Shown here: positions 51,372-60,723 of the stretch, in pieces
Numbering within the stretch: position 1 is the first letter of the stretch
Layout of the letters: each line of letters opens with the position of its first letter
NCBI RefSeq assembly: GCF_003346515.1
Contig: NZ_QQNA01000002.1
Span: 14,705-78,704 of the forward strand
DNA: 64,000 nt
From: Streptomyces corynorhini
GTDB lineage: Bacteria > Actinomycetota > Actinomycetes > Streptomycetales > Streptomycetaceae
Direction of reading: 5' to 3'
Notes under the pieces: model-generated
Told to the model about the DNA's origin: nothing
Databases searched by the model: none
The model's input: the letters and a program-made list of their open reading frames with translations, nothing else
Translations under genes and position numbers: made by a program

Positions 51372-51861
51372 TCACTGCCCCTGCTTGACCATCTGTCCCA
51401 CCTTGCACCAAGAAGAGACAGCTGGGCGAAACAGATAGTTCCGCTTCCATTGATTCTGTGAAGCAGGACACCCGTGGAGCACCGGCGCTCCACGTCAACT
51501 CCCCAGCCCGGAGAGAATGTGGAACGGCGCGGCGGTCCACCTCCGTGGCCCGAATGGAGTACTGTGGCGAGCCCTGGGGCCGGACTCCCTCACGGGGGCC
51601 CGGGACTTACGGGAAGGGGGCCGAACGTGGCACTCGATCCGGTGGAGCTGTGGCACCGCGCGGTCGCCTGCTGCACGGAGTGACGGGTATCGTCACCCTG
51701 CGTCGCAAAATAGGTAACCGTGCCATCGGCGATCCAGGGCACCTGCCCGACACGCCGGGCAGCACGGAAAGGTTGTGGCAGGCTGCACCCGGGCAGGTCA
51801 CACTCGACTAGCGGAAGCAGCGACGCACGTGACGTCGGCAGGCACCACCCGGGAGGTCCCC
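51372..51861. other. 490-bp sepH upstream region
   Basis: Apart from a possible 18-codon leader (51627-51683), no gene is convincing. Overlapping open frames on the + strand have no conserved features. The region should contain the sepH promoter and that of the leftward membrane protein gene. Confidence 0.5.
51627..51683 (+). CDS. Possible 18-residue leader peptide upstream of sepH
   Basis: A GTG preceded by GGAAGGGGGCCGAAC opens an 18-codon frame, VALDPVELWHRAVACCTE, ending 178 bases before sepH. The good ribosome site and unusual Trp, His and double-Cys content suggest a translated leader. Short peptides with paired Cys sometimes act as cysteine-responsive attenuators. No clear downstream attenuator stem was found, so it may be fortuitous. 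Confidence 0.3.
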   Translation: MALDPVELWHRAVACCTE

Positions 51862-52902
51862 ATGCCCGAACTGCGTGTCGTGGCCGTCTCCAACGACGGC
51901 ACACGACTGGTGCTCAAGGCTGCCGACAGCACGGAATACACACTTCCGATCGACGAGCGGCTGCGCGCCGCCGTGCGCAATGACCGGGCCCGGCTCGGTC
52001 AGATCGAGATCGAGGTGGAGAGCCACCTCAGGCCCCGCGACATCCAGGCGCGGATACGAGCGGGCGCCTCGGCCGAGGAGGTGGCCCAGCACGCCGGTAT
52101 CCCGGTGGACCGGGTCCGCCGCTTCGAGGGTCCCGTCCTCGCCGAGCGCGCCTTCATGGCGGAGCGGGCCAGGAAGACCGCCGTGCGTCGGCCGGGCGAG
52201 AACACCGGACCCCAATTGGGCGAGGCCGTCCAGGAGCGGCTGACGCTGCGCGGCGCCGACCGGGAGACCGTCCAGTGGGACTCCTGGCGCCGCGACGACG
52301 GCACCTGGGAGGTGCTGCTCGTCTATCTGGTCGCGGGCGAACCGCACTCGGCGAGCTGGACGTACGATCCGCCCCGGCGGCTCGTCCAGGCCGTCGACGA
52401 CGAGGCGCGCTCGCTGATCGGCGACACGGACGGCACGGTCACCTCGAAGGAGCCGAGCTTCCCCTTCGTGCCGAGGATCGCGCGGCTGCCGCGCGACCGT
52501 CCGCTGGATCGTTCCCTCGACCGGCCGATGGACCGGCCCACCGCGCCCGAGCCGGAGGACACGAGCGAACGCGACTCGCTGACCAGCCTGCTGGAGGCGG
52601 TGCCGAGCTTCCGGGGCGACATGGTCGTGCCGGAGCGCACGGCGCCCGTCGAGCCCCAGGACACCGAAGAGGACGAGGATCCGGAGGCCGACGAGGAGCC
52701 GGTGGCGCCCGCCGCGTCGGCCGGCGCCGGGTCGGCGTACGCGGATGTGCTCATGCCGCGTTCCGTGGCCGGTCACCGCGACCGGCTGACCGGTACGACG
52801 GACCGCCAGGCGGAAGCGGACGGCGTGCGTCCGGGCCGCCGGGCGGCGGTGCCCAGCTGGGACGAGATCGTGTTCGGGACGCGCCGTAAGAAACAGGACT
52901 GA
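51862..52902 (+). CDS. sepH: SepH cell-division protein
   Basis: A 346-residue cytosolic protein of the DUF3071/SepH family. The N-terminal domain (about 1-170) starts MPELRVVAVSNDGTRLVLKA, contains a helix-turn-helix-like part (AEEVAQHAGIPVDRVRRFE) and the conserved VQWDSWRRDDGTWEV. The rest is acidic and disordered (EDTEEDEDPEADEEP), with a short conserved end PSWDEIVFGTRRK. In Streptomyces SepH binds FtsZ and promotes filament assembly during vegetative and sporulation septation (established knowledge). ATG at 51862 follows GGGAGGTCCCC. Confidence 0.92.
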   Translation: MPELRVVAVSNDGTRLVLKAADSTEYTLPIDERLRAAVRNDRARLGQIEIEVESHLRPRDIQARIRAGASAEEVAQHAGIPVDRVRRFEGPVLAERAFMAERARKTAVRRPGENTGPQLGEAVQERLTLRGADRETVQWDSWRRDDGTWEVLLVYLVAGEPHSASWTYDPPRRLVQAVDDEARSLIGDTDGTVTSKEPSFPFVPRIARLPRDRPLDRSLDRPMDRPTAPEPEDTSERDSLTSLLEAVPSFRGDMVVPERTAPVEPQDTEEDEDPEADEEPVAPAASAGAGSAYADVLMPRSVAGHRDRLTGTTDRQAEADGVRPGRRAAVPSWDEIVFGTRRKKQD

Positions 52903-52905
52903 GCC

Positions 52906-52930
52906 CTCTCGTTTGCGTCTTGCCGGGCTC
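52906..52930. repeat. Degenerate copy of the inverted-repeat family
   Basis: These 25 bases match CTCTCGTTTGGATCATGCC-GGGCTC of the 69-bp arms with three mismatches, just after the sepH stop. It suggests that the element is dispersed and favours gene 3' ends. Confidence 0.5.
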
Positions 52931-53106
52931 CGGCGCCCCGGTCCGATCCGGACGCGGGCCTTCGGGACGCGCTTCCGTTGAGGTCGCACGTCCTTGGGTA
53001 CGTAAACCGAGGGGCCCGTACTCACCGGACGGTGGTACGTGCTCCGGGGCGCTCCGGGCCGTCACGGTTCGTCCGGGAGCGCCCCGGTGCGTCCGGTCCC
53101 GCGCGC

Positions 53107-53940
53107 TCAGCCGGGGTCGGGGCCCTTGGCGACCGGGCGGGACTCGTCCGCCGACCACTGCGACCAGGAGCCCGCGTAGAGCGCCGCCGGGACGCCCGCG
53201 ATCTCCAGGGCCAGCACCTCGTGGGCGCCGGAGACGCCGGAGCCGCAGTAGACGCCCACACCGCCTTCGGTGGCGGCGGTGGCGCCCAGCGCCCCGAAGC
53301 GGGCCGCGAGGACCTCGGGCGGGAGGAAGGTGCCGTTTTCGGCCACATTCTCCGTAGTGGGTGCCGACAGCGCGCCGGGCACATGGCCGCCCACGCGGTC
53401 GATCGGCTCGACGTCGCCCCGGTAGCGCTCGGCCGCCCGCGCGTCGAGCAGCAGCCCGGCACGGGCCAGCGCCGCCGCGCCGTCCGCGTCCAGCAGGGGC
53501 AGCGCGCCGGGCACCGGGGCGAAGTCGCCCGCCGCCGGGTCGGGCCGGTCGGTGGTCAGCGGGCCGGTCCAGACGGCGAGACCGCCGTCCAGGACCCGCA
53601 CGTCGGGGTGGCCGGTCCAGCGCAGCAGCCACCAGGCGCGCGCCGCCGCCCAGCCCTGCCCGCCGTCGTACACCACGACCGGCCTGTCCCCGCGGACGCC
53701 CGCACGGCGCATCACGGCGCCGAAGGCGGCCACGTCGGGCAGGGGGTGCCGGCCGCCCGCGCCCGGCGGGCCCGCCAGCTCCGTGTCGAGATCGACGTAG
53801 ACGGCGCCCGGCAGATGGCCCGCCTCGTACTCCGGGCGGCCGGGCGGTCCGCCCAGCCGCCAGCGGACGTCGAGCAGGACCGGCGGACGTGGGCCGGCCG
53901 ACTCGCCGGAGAGTTCGGCTGCGGTGATGATGGCTGTCAT
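53107..53940 (-). CDS. Two-domain rhodanese-type sulfurtransferase
   Basis: A 277-residue protein with two rhodanese domains (about 12-125 and 145-275). The second carries the catalytic loop YCGSGVSGAHE with the active Cys, of the CGSGVT type seen in 3-mercaptopyruvate sulfurtransferases. The first domain lacks the Cys, as usual. It moves sulfane sulfur from thiosulfate or mercaptopyruvate to an acceptor. ATG at 53940 was preferred to one nine bases upstream because AGAGG is then correctly spaced. It is divergent from the VOC gene. Confidence 0.87.
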   Translation of the reverse strand: MTAIITAAELSGESAGPRPPVLLDVRWRLGGPPGRPEYEAGHLPGAVYVDLDTELAGPPGAGGRHPLPDVAAFGAVMRRAGVRGDRPVVVYDGGQGWAAARAWWLLRWTGHPDVRVLDGGLAVWTGPLTTDRPDPAAGDFAPVPGALPLLDADGAAALARAGLLLDARAAERYRGDVEPIDRVGGHVPGALSAPTTENVAENGTFLPPEVLAARFGALGATAATEGGVGVYCGSGVSGAHEVLALEIAGVPAALYAGSWSQWSADESRPVAKGPDPG

Positions 53941-54169
53941 GGACGTCATCCTCTCGCGGGACGGGCCCGCGCGGCGGCGCCGGGCCGCCCGCCCGTAACG
54001 GCGGAGAAATGGACGGTAAACAGCGGATCGAGATCCCGCCAAAAGCGGCGCGGCCGCGGCGCGGGACAAGCCGGTGGGTGCGAGCATCTGCTCGGGTGAG
54101 CACGGCCGTTGGCCGCGGCGCCGCCCGGCCCCCGCACGGCCACCACGAAGGTCCGAGGAGAGAGTGACG

Positions 54170-54949
54170 ATGACCGAGGCTGCGATCCGCCGTAAACCCG
54201 GCACGCCCTGCTGGGTGAGTCTGATGGTGCACGGCCTCGCCGCGACCGAGGAGTTCTACCACGCGCTGTTCGGCTGGGAGTTCGTCCCCGGACCGCAGCA
54301 ACTCGGACCGTACGTCCGGGGGCTGCTCGACGGCAAGGAGATCGCGGGCATCGGCCAGTTGCCGCCCGACCGCCATCTGCCGATCGCGTGGATGACCTAT
54401 CTGGCGACGGACAACGCCGACCTGACGGCCGAGACGATCAGGAGTTGCGGCGGTACGGTCGGCGTCGGCCCGCTGGACGCGGCCGAGGCCGGCCGGATGG
54501 CCATAGCCGCGGACCCGGCGGGCTCCGTCTTCGGGATCTGGCAGGCGGCGGCGCACACCGGGACGGCGGTGGCCGGGGCGCACGGCACACCGGTCTGGAA
54601 CGAGCTGATCACCCGTGAGACCTCCACCGTCGGGAAGTTCTACGAGGCGCTGTTCGGCTACGACGTGGAGGCGACCGTCTCCGCCGACTTCGACTTCGTG
54701 ACGCTGCGGCTGGAGGGGCGTCCCGTCGCCTCGCTGCACGGGCGGGGCCGGGCGCTGGGCCGCGACCTCGGCTCGCACTGGATGACGTACTTCGAGGTGG
54801 ACGACACCGACGCCGCCGCGCGGCTGGTGACGGAGCTGGGCGGCCATGTGATCCAGTCGCCGCGCGAGGGGGCGACGGGGCGTCACGCGACGGTCGCCGA
54901 CCCGGAGGGCGCCGTCTTCAGCGTCGTCCAGTCGGATCCGGTGCTCTGA
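54170..54949 (+). CDS. Two-domain VOC (glyoxalase/bleomycin-resistance fold) protein
   Basis: A 259-residue protein with two VOC modules. The first covers about 12-125 (PCWVSLMVHGLAATEEFYHALFGWEF) and the second about 140-257 (NELITRETSTVGKFYEALFGYDV). It looks like the CFP30B/hydroxylase-type VOC proteins found in Streptomyces. No specific reaction can be assigned, and metal ligands are not obvious in both modules. ATG at 54170 is served by GAGGAGAGAG. A terminator follows directly. Confidence 0.85.
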   Translation: MTEAAIRRKPGTPCWVSLMVHGLAATEEFYHALFGWEFVPGPQQLGPYVRGLLDGKEIAGIGQLPPDRHLPIAWMTYLATDNADLTAETIRSCGGTVGVGPLDAAEAGRMAIAADPAGSVFGIWQAAAHTGTAVAGAHGTPVWNELITRETSTVGKFYEALFGYDVEATVSADFDFVTLRLEGRPVASLHGRGRALGRDLGSHWMTYFEVDDTDAAARLVTELGGHVIQSPREGATGRHATVADPEGAVFSVVQSDPVL

Positions 54950-54958
54950 CCTCAGGCG

Positions 54959-55001
54959 GCCCGAGGGGTGCGGGACGGGCCCGGTCCCGCGCTCCTCGGG
55001 C
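54959..55001. terminator. Terminator between VOC and tdk genes
   Basis: A two-step stem pairs 54959-54966 with 54994-55001 and 54970-54976 with 54984-54990. It lies nine bases after the VOC stop and 61 bases from the convergent tdk stop. Confidence 0.75.
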
Positions 55002-55061
55002 GCCTCGCGCGTTCCGGGGTCGGCCGCGCACCGAGATCCTCGCCGCTCTCCTGGAGCCGGA

Positions 55062-55712
55062 TCATCCGGCCGTGACCGGCAGGACGTCCGGCGACAGCGC
55101 CCCGGCGCGGGCCGCCGCGGCCGTCATCTCACGCCGGTGGTGGCGTCGGCACAACACCTCGTAACCCACCTCGGCCGACGTCTGGTTCACGTCTCCCACC
55201 ACGACCTGGGAGCCCTCGACGACCATGACGCCGTCCAGCGTGCGGGCGTTGTGCGTGGCCCGTGCGCCGCACCAGCACAACGCCTCGACCTGGAGCGTCT
55301 CTATCCGGTCGGCCAGTTCGATCAGCCGCTGGGAGCCGGGGAACAGCTTCGTGCGGAAGTCGGTCGTGATGCCGAAGGCGAACACGTCCAGATTCAGCTC
55401 GTCCACGACCCGGGCGAGCTGGTCGATCTGGGCGGGCGACAGGAACTGCGCCTCGTCCACGATGACATAGTCCACCCGGCCGCCCTCCGAGAGGAGGCCC
55501 ACGAGGTGGGCGTAGACGTCCATGCCCTCCTGCGCCTCGACCGCGTTCGTGACCAGTCCGAGGCGCGACGAGAGCTTGCCCTCGCCCGCCCTGTCGTCCC
55601 GTGTGAAGATCACACCCCGCAGCCCCCGCGCCGATCGGTTGTGTTCGATCTGCAGGGCCAGGGTGCTCTTTCCGCAGTCCATCGTTCCGGAGAAGAACAC
55701 CAGCTCAGGCAT
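55062..55712 (-). CDS. tdk: Thymidine kinase
   Basis: A 216-residue type II thymidine kinase. P-loop GTMDCGKST lies near the start, Walker B-like DEAQFL mid-protein, and a zinc-binding set CWCGA with CRRHH near the C-terminus. It phosphorylates thymidine to dTMP in the salvage pathway. It is 38 bases downstream of the phosphodiesterase-like gene on the same strand. Confidence 0.93.
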   Translation of the reverse strand: MPELVFFSGTMDCGKSTLALQIEHNRSARGLRGVIFTRDDRAGEGKLSSRLGLVTNAVEAQEGMDVYAHLVGLLSEGGRVDYVIVDEAQFLSPAQIDQLARVVDELNLDVFAFGITTDFRTKLFPGSQRLIELADRIETLQVEALCWCGARATHNARTLDGVMVVEGSQVVVGDVNQTSAEVGYEVLCRRHHRREMTAAAARAGALSPDVLPVTAG

Positions 55713-55750
55713 GAGGGAGTGAGGGCCTTTCTGTCGGGGGCCGCGGCGGG

Positions 55751-56947
55751 CTACGAGCGTACTTCGAGAAGCGGGACGAGCTGTTCCGCGGGGGTCATCG
55801 AGCCGTGCATGCCGACCATCGCGGACTCGTGCGGCTCCAGCCGGGAGGCGATGACGACCACGTCGTCATGGGCGGCGACGACGACGTCGCCGATCCGCCC
55901 GTACACCCGCTCGTCCATCGCGCCCGGCGGCCCGAACCAGCCCGCCGCGATCGCCTCGTCGCGGCTCGCCACCCAGAACCGCTCACCGAGCACCTCGCGC
56001 CAGACGGTGCGTACATCGGCCGCCGCGCCGGGTACGGCGTAGACGTGCCGGGCCCGGCCCTCGCCGCCCAGCAGGGCGACTCCGGCGCTCAGCTCCCAGT
56101 CCTCGTCGAAGTCGATGCGGGACTCCTCGTCGAAGGGGATGTCGATCATGCCGTGGTCGGCGGTCACATAGAGCGCGGCCCGGGGCGGCAGCTGCTCGGC
56201 GAGGCGCTGGGCGAGCCGGTCGACGTAACCGAGCTGGCCGCGCCAGGCGTCGGAGTCGACGCCGAAGCGGTGGCCCTTGCCGTCGACCTCGCTGTAGTAC
56301 GTGTAGACCAGCGACCGGTCCGCGGCGGCGAGCTGCTGGGCGGCCAGGTCCATCCGCTCCTCGCCGGAGAGCCGGCCGAAGAAGGTGCCGCCGCTGAGCG
56401 CGATCTTGGTGAGCGGGGTGTGCTGGAAGTCCGGCGCGGACACCTGGGCGGTGTGGACGCCCGCCGCGTCGGCCAGTTGGAAGACGGTCGGGTACGGCTG
56501 CCAGACGTGCGGGTCGGTCCAGGGCTTCCAGCGGAGCTGGTTCATCAGCGCGCCCGTGGCGGGGTCGCGGACGGTGTAGCCGGGCAGGCCGTGCGCGGCA
56601 GGCGGCAGCCCCGTGCCGACGGAGGCGAGCGAGGTCGCGGTGGTGGCCGGGAAACCGGCGGTCAGGGGGCGGCCGGTGTGGCCGCGCGACGTGCCGAGCA
56701 GCGAGGTCAGATAGGGCGCTTCGTCCGGGTGGGCCTTGATCTGCTCCCAGCCGAGACCGTCTATCAGGAAGACGCAGTTCCGGTCGGCCGGGGTCAGTTC
56801 GGGCAGGGCCGCGGTCATATCCGGTACGCCCTGACCGGCGGCGAGGGTGGGCAGCAGATCGGCGAGCGAGCCGCTGCCGTACTCGGGCAGCGGCGCGGTG
56901 GCGAGGTCGAGCGGGACGGGGTCCTGCCAGAGGGGCTGGGCGGCCAT
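55751..56947 (-). CDS. Alkaline-phosphatase-superfamily phosphodiesterase
   Basis: A 398-residue metal-dependent hydrolase of the nucleotide pyrophosphatase/phosphodiesterase type. Metal ligands and nucleophile are visible: FLIDGLGW (Asp), GFPATTATSLASVGTG (Thr nucleophile), YYSEVDGKGHRFG and VTADHGMIDIP. It has no signal peptide, so a cytosolic role is likely. Substrate unknown. The ATG overlaps the DUF5998 stop by one base (TGATG); tdk follows. Confidence 0.85.
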   Translation of the reverse strand: MAAQPLWQDPVPLDLATAPLPEYGSGSLADLLPTLAAGQGVPDMTAALPELTPADRNCVFLIDGLGWEQIKAHPDEAPYLTSLLGTSRGHTGRPLTAGFPATTATSLASVGTGLPPAAHGLPGYTVRDPATGALMNQLRWKPWTDPHVWQPYPTVFQLADAAGVHTAQVSAPDFQHTPLTKIALSGGTFFGRLSGEERMDLAAQQLAAADRSLVYTYYSEVDGKGHRFGVDSDAWRGQLGYVDRLAQRLAEQLPPRAALYVTADHGMIDIPFDEESRIDFDEDWELSAGVALLGGEGRARHVYAVPGAAADVRTVWREVLGERFWVASRDEAIAAGWFGPPGAMDERVYGRIGDVVVAAHDDVVVIASRLEPHESAMVGMHGSMTPAEQLVPLLEVRS

Positions 56948-57543
56948 CAGCGGCCGGCCGCCGCGGTGGCGGCGGTGGCCTCGGACAGCGCCTGCGCGAA
57001 GGCGAGCGCCTGGCGGACGGTGTCGGGGCCGTCCCCGGCCTCGCTGACGCGCAGGCTCAGGTCGTCGGCGGTGGAGCTGCCGGTGTAGCCGTGGTCGGCC
57101 TCGCAGTTGGGGTCACCACAGGCGGCGGGCTCCAGGTCGATCCGGGAGACGGCGCCCCAGCCGATGGTGAGCACGACCTCGCGCGGCAGCGTGCCGGGCT
57201 TGTACGACTCGGGGTTGGCGACGACGCGGCTGACCACGACCGACGAGATGCGGTCGATCTTCACCGATTCGGTGGAGGTGGTGGCGTACGGGGTCGGGGA
57301 GCTGGAGTCGGCGGCCTGCTCGTCGGTGTGGCTGACGATGAAACGGTGGGCCGTCAGCACGAGGACGGTCACATGCCGCCGTACCTCGTTGGCGTCGAAG
57401 GTGGTCTCCTGGTGCACCACGTACGACGTGATCGGCTCGCCACCGACAGCGGCCTCCACCGCCTCGGCCACGAGAGCCGGGTAGTAGCCGCTGCGCTCGA
57501 TCGCCGTGCGCAGCCCCTGGGTCGTCGTACCGGTCTTCGCCAT
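56947..57543 (-). CDS. DUF5998 protein
   Basis: A 198-residue cytosolic protein of the DUF5998 family. Distinct segments are SYVVHQETTFDANEVRRHVTVLVLTAHRFI and an acidic pair of Cys in EPAACGDPNCEADHGYTG. Function unknown. The second ATG, at 57543, was chosen over 57552 because AGGA then sits eight bases upstream. It heads an operon with the phosphodiesterase-like and tdk genes. Confidence 0.85.
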   Translation of the reverse strand: MAKTGTTTQGLRTAIERSGYYPALVAEAVEAAVGGEPITSYVVHQETTFDANEVRRHVTVLVLTAHRFIVSHTDEQAADSSSPTPYATTSTESVKIDRISSVVVSRVVANPESYKPGTLPREVVLTIGWGAVSRIDLEPAACGDPNCEADHGYTGSSTADDLSLRVSEAGDGPDTVRQALAFAQALSEATAATAAAGR

Positions 57544-57641
57544 GGGAGTCATCCTACGGGGGCGGGATGGCTGCCGGAGACGCCCGTGCGGCAGGCCGGG
57601 GCGTCCCGTACGGCCGGGTACCGGCTCGCCGCCCGAGCCGC

Positions 57642-60572
57642 TCAGTAACTGGGCAGCCGCCGGGGGCCGAGGTCGTCGCGGGCGGGCGGCGGCGCGAGGC
57701 GGACGCTCGCGCCCAGGACGGACAGCCCGTGCGGCGCGACCACGACGGGCTCCAGGGTGACGGAGACGATCTCGGGGTGGTCGTCGACCAGCCGGGAGAC
57801 GCGCAGCAGCAGCTCCTCAAGGGCGGGGGTGTCGACGGGCGCGGAGCCGCGCCAGCCGAACAGCAGCGGGGCGGTCCTGATCGATCTGATCAGCTCGGCG
57901 GCGTCGCGGTCGGTGACGGGCACGAGCCGGTGGCCGAGGTCGCCGAGCAGTTCGGACGGCGCCCCCGCGAGCCCGAACGAGAGGACCGCGCCCGCCGCCG
58001 GGTCGATCGCGGCGCGTACGACGGTGTCCACCCCGCGCGGCGCCATGGCCTGCACCACGGGGCGCAGCTCGGCCGGGGTGCCGAGGGCGCCGGTCAGCTC
58101 GCGGTGGGCGAGCCGCAGTTGTGCCTCGTCGGCGAGGTCGAGGCGGACGCCGCCGAGGTCCGCGCGGTGGCGCAGGTGCGGCGCGGTCGTCTTGAGCGCG
58201 ACGGGGTGGCCGAGGCGCGCCGCCGCGGCCACGGCCGCGTCGGCCGTCGGCGCGGGCAGGGTGGGGCGGACCCGGATGCCGTAGAGGGCCAGCAGTTCCC
58301 CTGCGTCGCCGGGGGCCAGCGGCACGCCGTGCGGGTCGGGCGCCCGGCCGAGCAGCCGCTCGATCAGCGCGGCGGCGGCGCGCTCGTCGATGGCGTCGTC
58401 GAGGAACTCCGGCACCTTGCCCGGCTCGGCCGCCTGCCGACGCCACTGGGCGTAGCCGACGGCCTCGGCGAGGGCTCTGACGGCGCGCTCGGCGGCGGGG
58501 TACGCGGGAATGCGGGCGCCGTCGAGGGCGCCCGGGGACTGCTCACGGTGGTTCCTGTGGTTCCCGTGCGTCTCTTGTGCCTTGTGGTCCCCGTGGGCCT
58601 CCTGGGCCTTGTGGTCCCCGTGCGTCTCTTGTGCCTCGTGGTCCCCGTGCGCCTCCTGCGCCTCCTGCGCCTCCTGCGCCGGGGCGCGCGGCGGGGGCGC
58701 GGACAGGGCCTCGGCCAGGCCGCCGATCTCCAGGTGGACCACGGCGACCGGTTTCGCCGGGGCGTCGGCCGCCGCCTCGCGCAGGGCGGCGGCGAGGGCG
58801 GTCGCGAGACCGTCGCCCTCGGCGGTCGTGGCGCCGCGCTCCCCCGCGTAGCCGCTCTCCCCCACGTAGGGGATGGCCGACACGACCACGGCGTCGCACG
58901 CCCGGTCGCGCAGGACCTCGGACAGGGCGGTACTGAAGTCGTCGGGGGTCGCGGCGGTGGTCAGGTCGCGGGGCGGCAGCGGGCGCAGCCCCTCGGTGAG
59001 GCAGGCGTCGTAGGTGAGCAGGCCGAGGGACTCGGAGTTGCCGAGGATGGCGACGCGCGGCCCGGCCGGAAGCGGCTGGTAGGCGAGCAGGAGGCCCGCG
59101 TCGACCATCTCGGTGACCGTGTCGACCCGGATCACCCCGGCCTGGCGCAGCAGGGCCGAGACCGTGGCGTCCGGGATACGGGTGGCGGGCACCGCGTGGC
59201 CCGGCGGCTCGCTGCCGCTGTGGCGCGCGCCCTTGACGACGACGACCGGCTTGACCGCCGCCGTACGCCGGGCCAGCCGGGTGAACTTGCGCGGGTTGCC
59301 GATGGATTCGAGGTAGAGCAGGGCGACATCGGTGTCCGGGTCCTCGTACCAGTACTGGAGGATGTCATTGCCGGAGACGTCCGCCCGGTTGCCCGCCGAG
59401 ATGAACGACGACAGCCCCGCGCCGCGCCGGTGCAATCCGGCGAGCAGGGCGATGCCGATCGCGCCCGACTGGGTGAACAGCCCGATCCGGCCGAGGTCGG
59501 GCGGCCGGGGCGCGAGCGAGGCGTTGAGCCGCGCGGCGGCGGCCGTGTTGATGATCCCGAACGCGTTGGGGCCGATGACGCGCATCCCGTACGAGCGGGC
59601 CTGGCGCACCAGTTCGCGCTGGCGGGCCCGGCCCTCGGGTCCGCTCTCCGCGTAACCCGCGGAGATCACCACCAGACCCCTGACGCCGTGCCGGCCGCAG
59701 TCGGCGACGGCCTGCGGCACCTGTGCGGCGGGGACGGCGACGACCGCGAGGTCGACCGGTTCGCCGATTCCGGCGACCGAGCGGAAGGCGGGGACGCCGT
59801 CGATCTCGCGCCGGTCCTCGGCGAACGCCCGGTTGACCGCGTACACGCGGCCGGTGAAGCCCGCGCCGGTGAGGTTGGCGAGCACGGTGCGGCCGACCCC
59901 GCCCGGCGCGCGGCCGGTGCCGACCACGGCGACGGAGCCGGGGGTGAGCAGGCGCTGCACCGAGCGCGCCTCGGCCCGCTGCTCGCGGCCACGCTGTACG
60001 GCCAGGGACTCGGCGGTGGGTTCGAGATCGAGGGTCAGCCGTACGGAACCGTCCTCGTAGCTGCGCTTCTGCGTGTAGCCCGCGTCCCGGAACACCTTGA
60101 TCATCTTGCCGTTGGCGGGCAGCACCTCGGCCGCGAAGCGTCGGATGCCCCGCTCGCGGGCGACCGCGGCGATGTGTTCGAGGAGGGCGGAGGCGACCCC
60201 GCGCCCCTGATGCGCGTCCTGGACGAGGAAGGCGACCTCCGCCTCGTCGGCGGGAGCGGAGGCGGGCAGTCCGCGCGCGTCGATGCGGTCGTACCGTACG
60301 GTCGCGATGAACGCGTCGCCCACCGTCACCGCGAGCCCCACCCGGTCCACGTAGTCGTGGTGGGTGAACCGGTGCACGTCCTTGTCGGAGAGGCGCGGGT
60401 AGGGGGCGAAGAAGCGGTAGTACTTCGACTCGTCGGAGACCTGCTCGTAGAAGCTGACCAGCCGCCGCGCGTCATCGGTGGTGATCGGCCTGATCCGGGC
60501 GGTGCCTCCGTCGCGCAGCACCACGTCCGCTTCCCAGTGGGCGGGGTACGCGTGGTCCGGCGGCGGCTCCAT
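57642..60572 (-). CDS. patA: PatA-type protein acetyltransferase, GNAT-acyl-CoA synthetase fusion
   Basis: A 976-residue enzyme. An N-terminal GNAT domain (about 18-185) has the acetyl-CoA loop VQDAHQGRGVASALLEH. It is followed by an NDP-forming acyl-CoA-synthetase-like part: CoA-binding (about 205-330, VVGTGRAPGGVGR), two ligase-like domains with GLFTQSGAIGIALL, and a C-terminal ATP-grasp region (about 730-960, GHPVALKTTAPHLRHR). An N-terminal GNAT is the arrangement known for Streptomyces lividans PatA, which acetylates and silences acyl-CoA synthetases. A His/Asp/Gln repeat linker (about 627-672) separates the halves. It is divergent from ptsH. Confidence 0.88.
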   Translation of the reverse strand: MEPPPDHAYPAHWEADVVLRDGGTARIRPITTDDARRLVSFYEQVSDESKYYRFFAPYPRLSDKDVHRFTHHDYVDRVGLAVTVGDAFIATVRYDRIDARGLPASAPADEAEVAFLVQDAHQGRGVASALLEHIAAVARERGIRRFAAEVLPANGKMIKVFRDAGYTQKRSYEDGSVRLTLDLEPTAESLAVQRGREQRAEARSVQRLLTPGSVAVVGTGRAPGGVGRTVLANLTGAGFTGRVYAVNRAFAEDRREIDGVPAFRSVAGIGEPVDLAVVAVPAAQVPQAVADCGRHGVRGLVVISAGYAESGPEGRARQRELVRQARSYGMRVIGPNAFGIINTAAAARLNASLAPRPPDLGRIGLFTQSGAIGIALLAGLHRRGAGLSSFISAGNRADVSGNDILQYWYEDPDTDVALLYLESIGNPRKFTRLARRTAAVKPVVVVKGARHSGSEPPGHAVPATRIPDATVSALLRQAGVIRVDTVTEMVDAGLLLAYQPLPAGPRVAILGNSESLGLLTYDACLTEGLRPLPPRDLTTAATPDDFSTALSEVLRDRACDAVVVSAIPYVGESGYAGERGATTAEGDGLATALAAALREAAADAPAKPVAVVHLEIGGLAEALSAPPPRAPAQEAQEAQEAHGDHEAQETHGDHKAQEAHGDHKAQETHGNHRNHREQSPGALDGARIPAYPAAERAVRALAEAVGYAQWRRQAAEPGKVPEFLDDAIDERAAAALIERLLGRAPDPHGVPLAPGDAGELLALYGIRVRPTLPAPTADAAVAAAARLGHPVALKTTAPHLRHRADLGGVRLDLADEAQLRLAHRELTGALGTPAELRPVVQAMAPRGVDTVVRAAIDPAAGAVLSFGLAGAPSELLGDLGHRLVPVTDRDAAELIRSIRTAPLLFGWRGSAPVDTPALEELLLRVSRLVDDHPEIVSVTLEPVVVAPHGLSVLGASVRLAPPPARDDLGPRRLPSY
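58564..58680. repeat. 27-bp coding minisatellite in patA
   Basis: Three 27-base units (58564-58590, 58591-58617, 58618-58644) are followed by a 9-base GCCTCCTGC repeat. They encode variants of DHKAQETHG and then AQE triplets, always in frame. The codon bias is unlike the rest of patA. Confidence 0.85.
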
Positions 60573-60723
60573 GCACCGATCCTATGGCGACCGGCCGCCG
60601 GAGTGCGGCCCCCGGAGGCCGTTCGGCGGTCCTGACCGGGGGCGACGCGGGTGCGCCCGCTCGTACATGAGACGCTGGATCAGACACCGTTTTTACGACT
60701 TTTTAGACTTGAAGGGCAACACC

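Noticed and set aside
51458-51811. A 117-codon gene upstream of sepH
   Set aside because: No ribosome site, no domain and composition typical of non-coding shadow.
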